From contig NZ_JACHLR010000011.1 of the NCBI RefSeq assembly GCF_014204535.1, positions 62,001-126,000 of the forward strand: 64,000 nucleotides of DNA, given 5' to 3'. Origin of the DNA: Novosphingobium chloroacetimidivorans. GTDB lineage: Bacteria; Pseudomonadota; Alphaproteobacteria; Sphingomonadales; Sphingomonadaceae. The notes beneath the pieces are model-generated. The model was not told the DNA's origin. It saw only the letters and a program-made list of their open reading frames with translations, and made no database searches. The translations under genes were made by a program, and so were the position numbers. Positions 63,340-64,000 of the stretch are shown here, in pieces (positions within the stretch are counted from its first letter, which is position 1; each line of letters opens with the position of its first letter).

Positions 63340-63513
63340 TTAGGCCGTCACCCGTGCGAGCACTCGCCATCCCCAGATCACCAGCAGCGCGCCCACAAAT
63401 GTAGCAGCCGCCTCCACCCCGGAGATGGCTGGAAATAGTCGGATGACCACAAGATCGATTAAGGTGGCGTTCAGCAGGTCATAGCCGTGCGCCATATTGG
63501 CTAACGTCTTCAT
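63340..63513 (-). CDS. Small membrane protein (holin-like candidate)
   Basis: 57 residues: MKTLANMAHGYDLLNATLID, then LVVIRLFPAISGVEAAATFV, then GALLVIWGWRVLARVTA. The second half (AAATFVGALLVIWGWRVLARV) is a clear transmembrane helix with a basic end; the first half may be a second one. Size and neighbourhood with an endolysin suggest a holin or spanin-type role, but it is on the opposite strand, which would be unusual. Role is inferred only. Confidence 0.5.
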   Translation of the reverse strand: MKTLANMAHGYDLLNATLIDLVVIRLFPAISGVEAAATFVGALLVIWGWRVLARVTA

Positions 63514-63520
63514 TTCAGAG

Positions 63521-63542
63521 GGCTAACTCCGAAGGAGTTAGC
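63521..63542. repeat. Perfect short hairpin between holin-like and endolysin genes
   Basis: GCTAACTCC-GAA-GGAGTTAGC, a 9-bp perfect stem with a 3-base loop, lying between the divergent small membrane protein and endolysin genes. A partial repeat AAGGAGTTA follows directly. Possibly a regulatory hairpin or protein site. Confidence 0.6.
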
Positions 63543-63598
63543 AAGGAGTTACTTCTAGCAGCGGCTCATCCACTTCGCACGCGCGCATAAGTTCATGA

Positions 63599-64000
63599 AT
63601 GGAACTTAATGATAACACGCTCTCAGCAGCGTTCCCGCGTCTCAAACCCGCAACTCGCAGCATGATCCTTGAGGCAAGTACCCCGGCGATCGAGCGGTAT
63701 GAGATCAACACCACCCGGCGCTTGGCGTGCTGGTTGGCTCAATGTTACCACGAAAGTGCCGGGTTCACCGCGCGGGTCGAGAACCTCAACTACTCGGCGG
63801 CTGGCCTCCTCGCGACATGGCCGAAGCGTTTCACCAAAACCACCGCCACGCTTTACGCCCGGCAACCCGAAAAGATCGCCAATCGCGTATACGCGGGTCG
63901 TAACGGCTGCGGTGATGAGGCGTCTGGCCATGGTTGGCTGACACGCGGCCGAGGCTTCATCCAGCTTACCGGGATGGACAACTACAAGGCATTTGCGAAA
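63599..64000 (+). CDS. GH19-family endolysin/chitinase (partial)
   Basis: Starts MELNDNTLSAAFPRLKPATR and runs off the window after 134 codons. The glycoside hydrolase 19 pattern is clear: CWLAQCYHESAGFTARVENLNYSAAGLLATWPKRF, then EKIANRVYAGRNGCGDEASGHGWLTRGRGFIQLTGMDNYKAF. The Glu in HESAGF is the probable general acid, and RGFIQLTG.DNY is the conserved later loop. Phage GH19 enzymes cut peptidoglycan for lysis. Start 63599 is the in-frame ATG; a second ATG lies at 63662. Confidence 0.85.
   Translation, partial: MELNDNTLSAAFPRLKPATRSMILEASTPAIERYEINTTRRLACWLAQCYHESAGFTARVENLNYSAAGLLATWPKRFTKTTATLYARQPEKIANRVYAGRNGCGDEASGHGWLTRGRGFIQLTGMDNYKAFAK

Overview
The window is high-GC chromosomal DNA from an alphaproteobacterium, most likely a sphingomonad (Novosphingobium/Sphingomonas-like). 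This rests on gene order (secB facing timA-mltA-smr; murJ-trpS; ubiE-ubiB-coaBC-dut facing mutM-rpsT-dnaA), an outer-membrane TonB receptor, and several families of palindromic intergenic repeats. No rRNA, tRNA or CRISPR array was recognised. The first gene (metH, 3' end) and the last (a GH19 endolysin, 5' end) run off the window.

Layout. 0-3.7 kb: end of metH, a Nudix hydrolase, recQ and a small coiled-coil-type protein. 3.7-15.6 kb: catabolic and accessory genes, namely a cytochrome P450 behind a near-consensus promoter, two sulfotransferases, a YdeP-like molybdopterin oxidoreductase, a phosphoribosyltransferase, an isovaleryl-CoA-type dehydrogenase, an SDR, a zinc alcohol dehydrogenase and a TIM-barrel isomerase. 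15.7-22.6 kb: a complete RND efflux system (adaptor, pump, outer-membrane factor) with a divergent TetR regulator and a perfect operator palindrome between them. 22.6-29 kb: an acetolactate-synthase remnant, a sterol-desaturase-family protein, 6-phosphogluconolactonase, rsmE and gshA. 29.4-37.2 kb: a TonB receptor, ahpC-ahpF, a cold-shock protein, several very small proteins and rsgA. 37.2-43.3 kb: smr-mltA-timA facing secB, then murJ and trpS. 43.6-56.4 kb: a DUF4136 lipoprotein, dut-coaBC, a polytopic membrane protein, ubiB, ubiE, mutM, rpsT, dnaA, a diguanylate cyclase, and a coupled DUF983/E1-like/DUF1810 operon.

From about 57.12 kb to the end the character changes: AT-richer stretches, strand switching, phage-type genes and wider gaps. 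This is an integrated element, probably a prophage or prophage-like island, whose left edge cuts the sirtuin gene cobB and leaves only its 3' part. It carries a GNAT-like protein, a Gp37/Gp68 (DUF5131) protein, an AlpA/excisionase-type protein, a HigBA-like toxin-antitoxin pair, a beta-class DNA methyltransferase, an HNH-AP2 endonuclease, unknown proteins, a tiny membrane protein and a GH19 endolysin.

Most notable observations: (1) one intergenic repeat family is found in frame inside two unrelated genes (metH and smr), giving the same peptide pattern in both, as Rickettsia palindromic elements do; elsewhere it supplies the Shine-Dalgarno of murJ. (2) The island edge lies inside cobB at a small palindrome. 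(3) The island holds a promoter-hairpin-terminator unit that looks like a ~100-nt small RNA gene, and a family of five same-strand AYAGAGA motifs in its gaps. (4) Twin 22-bp repeats sit between the toxin gene and the methyltransferase. (5) One small gene appears to start at ATA.
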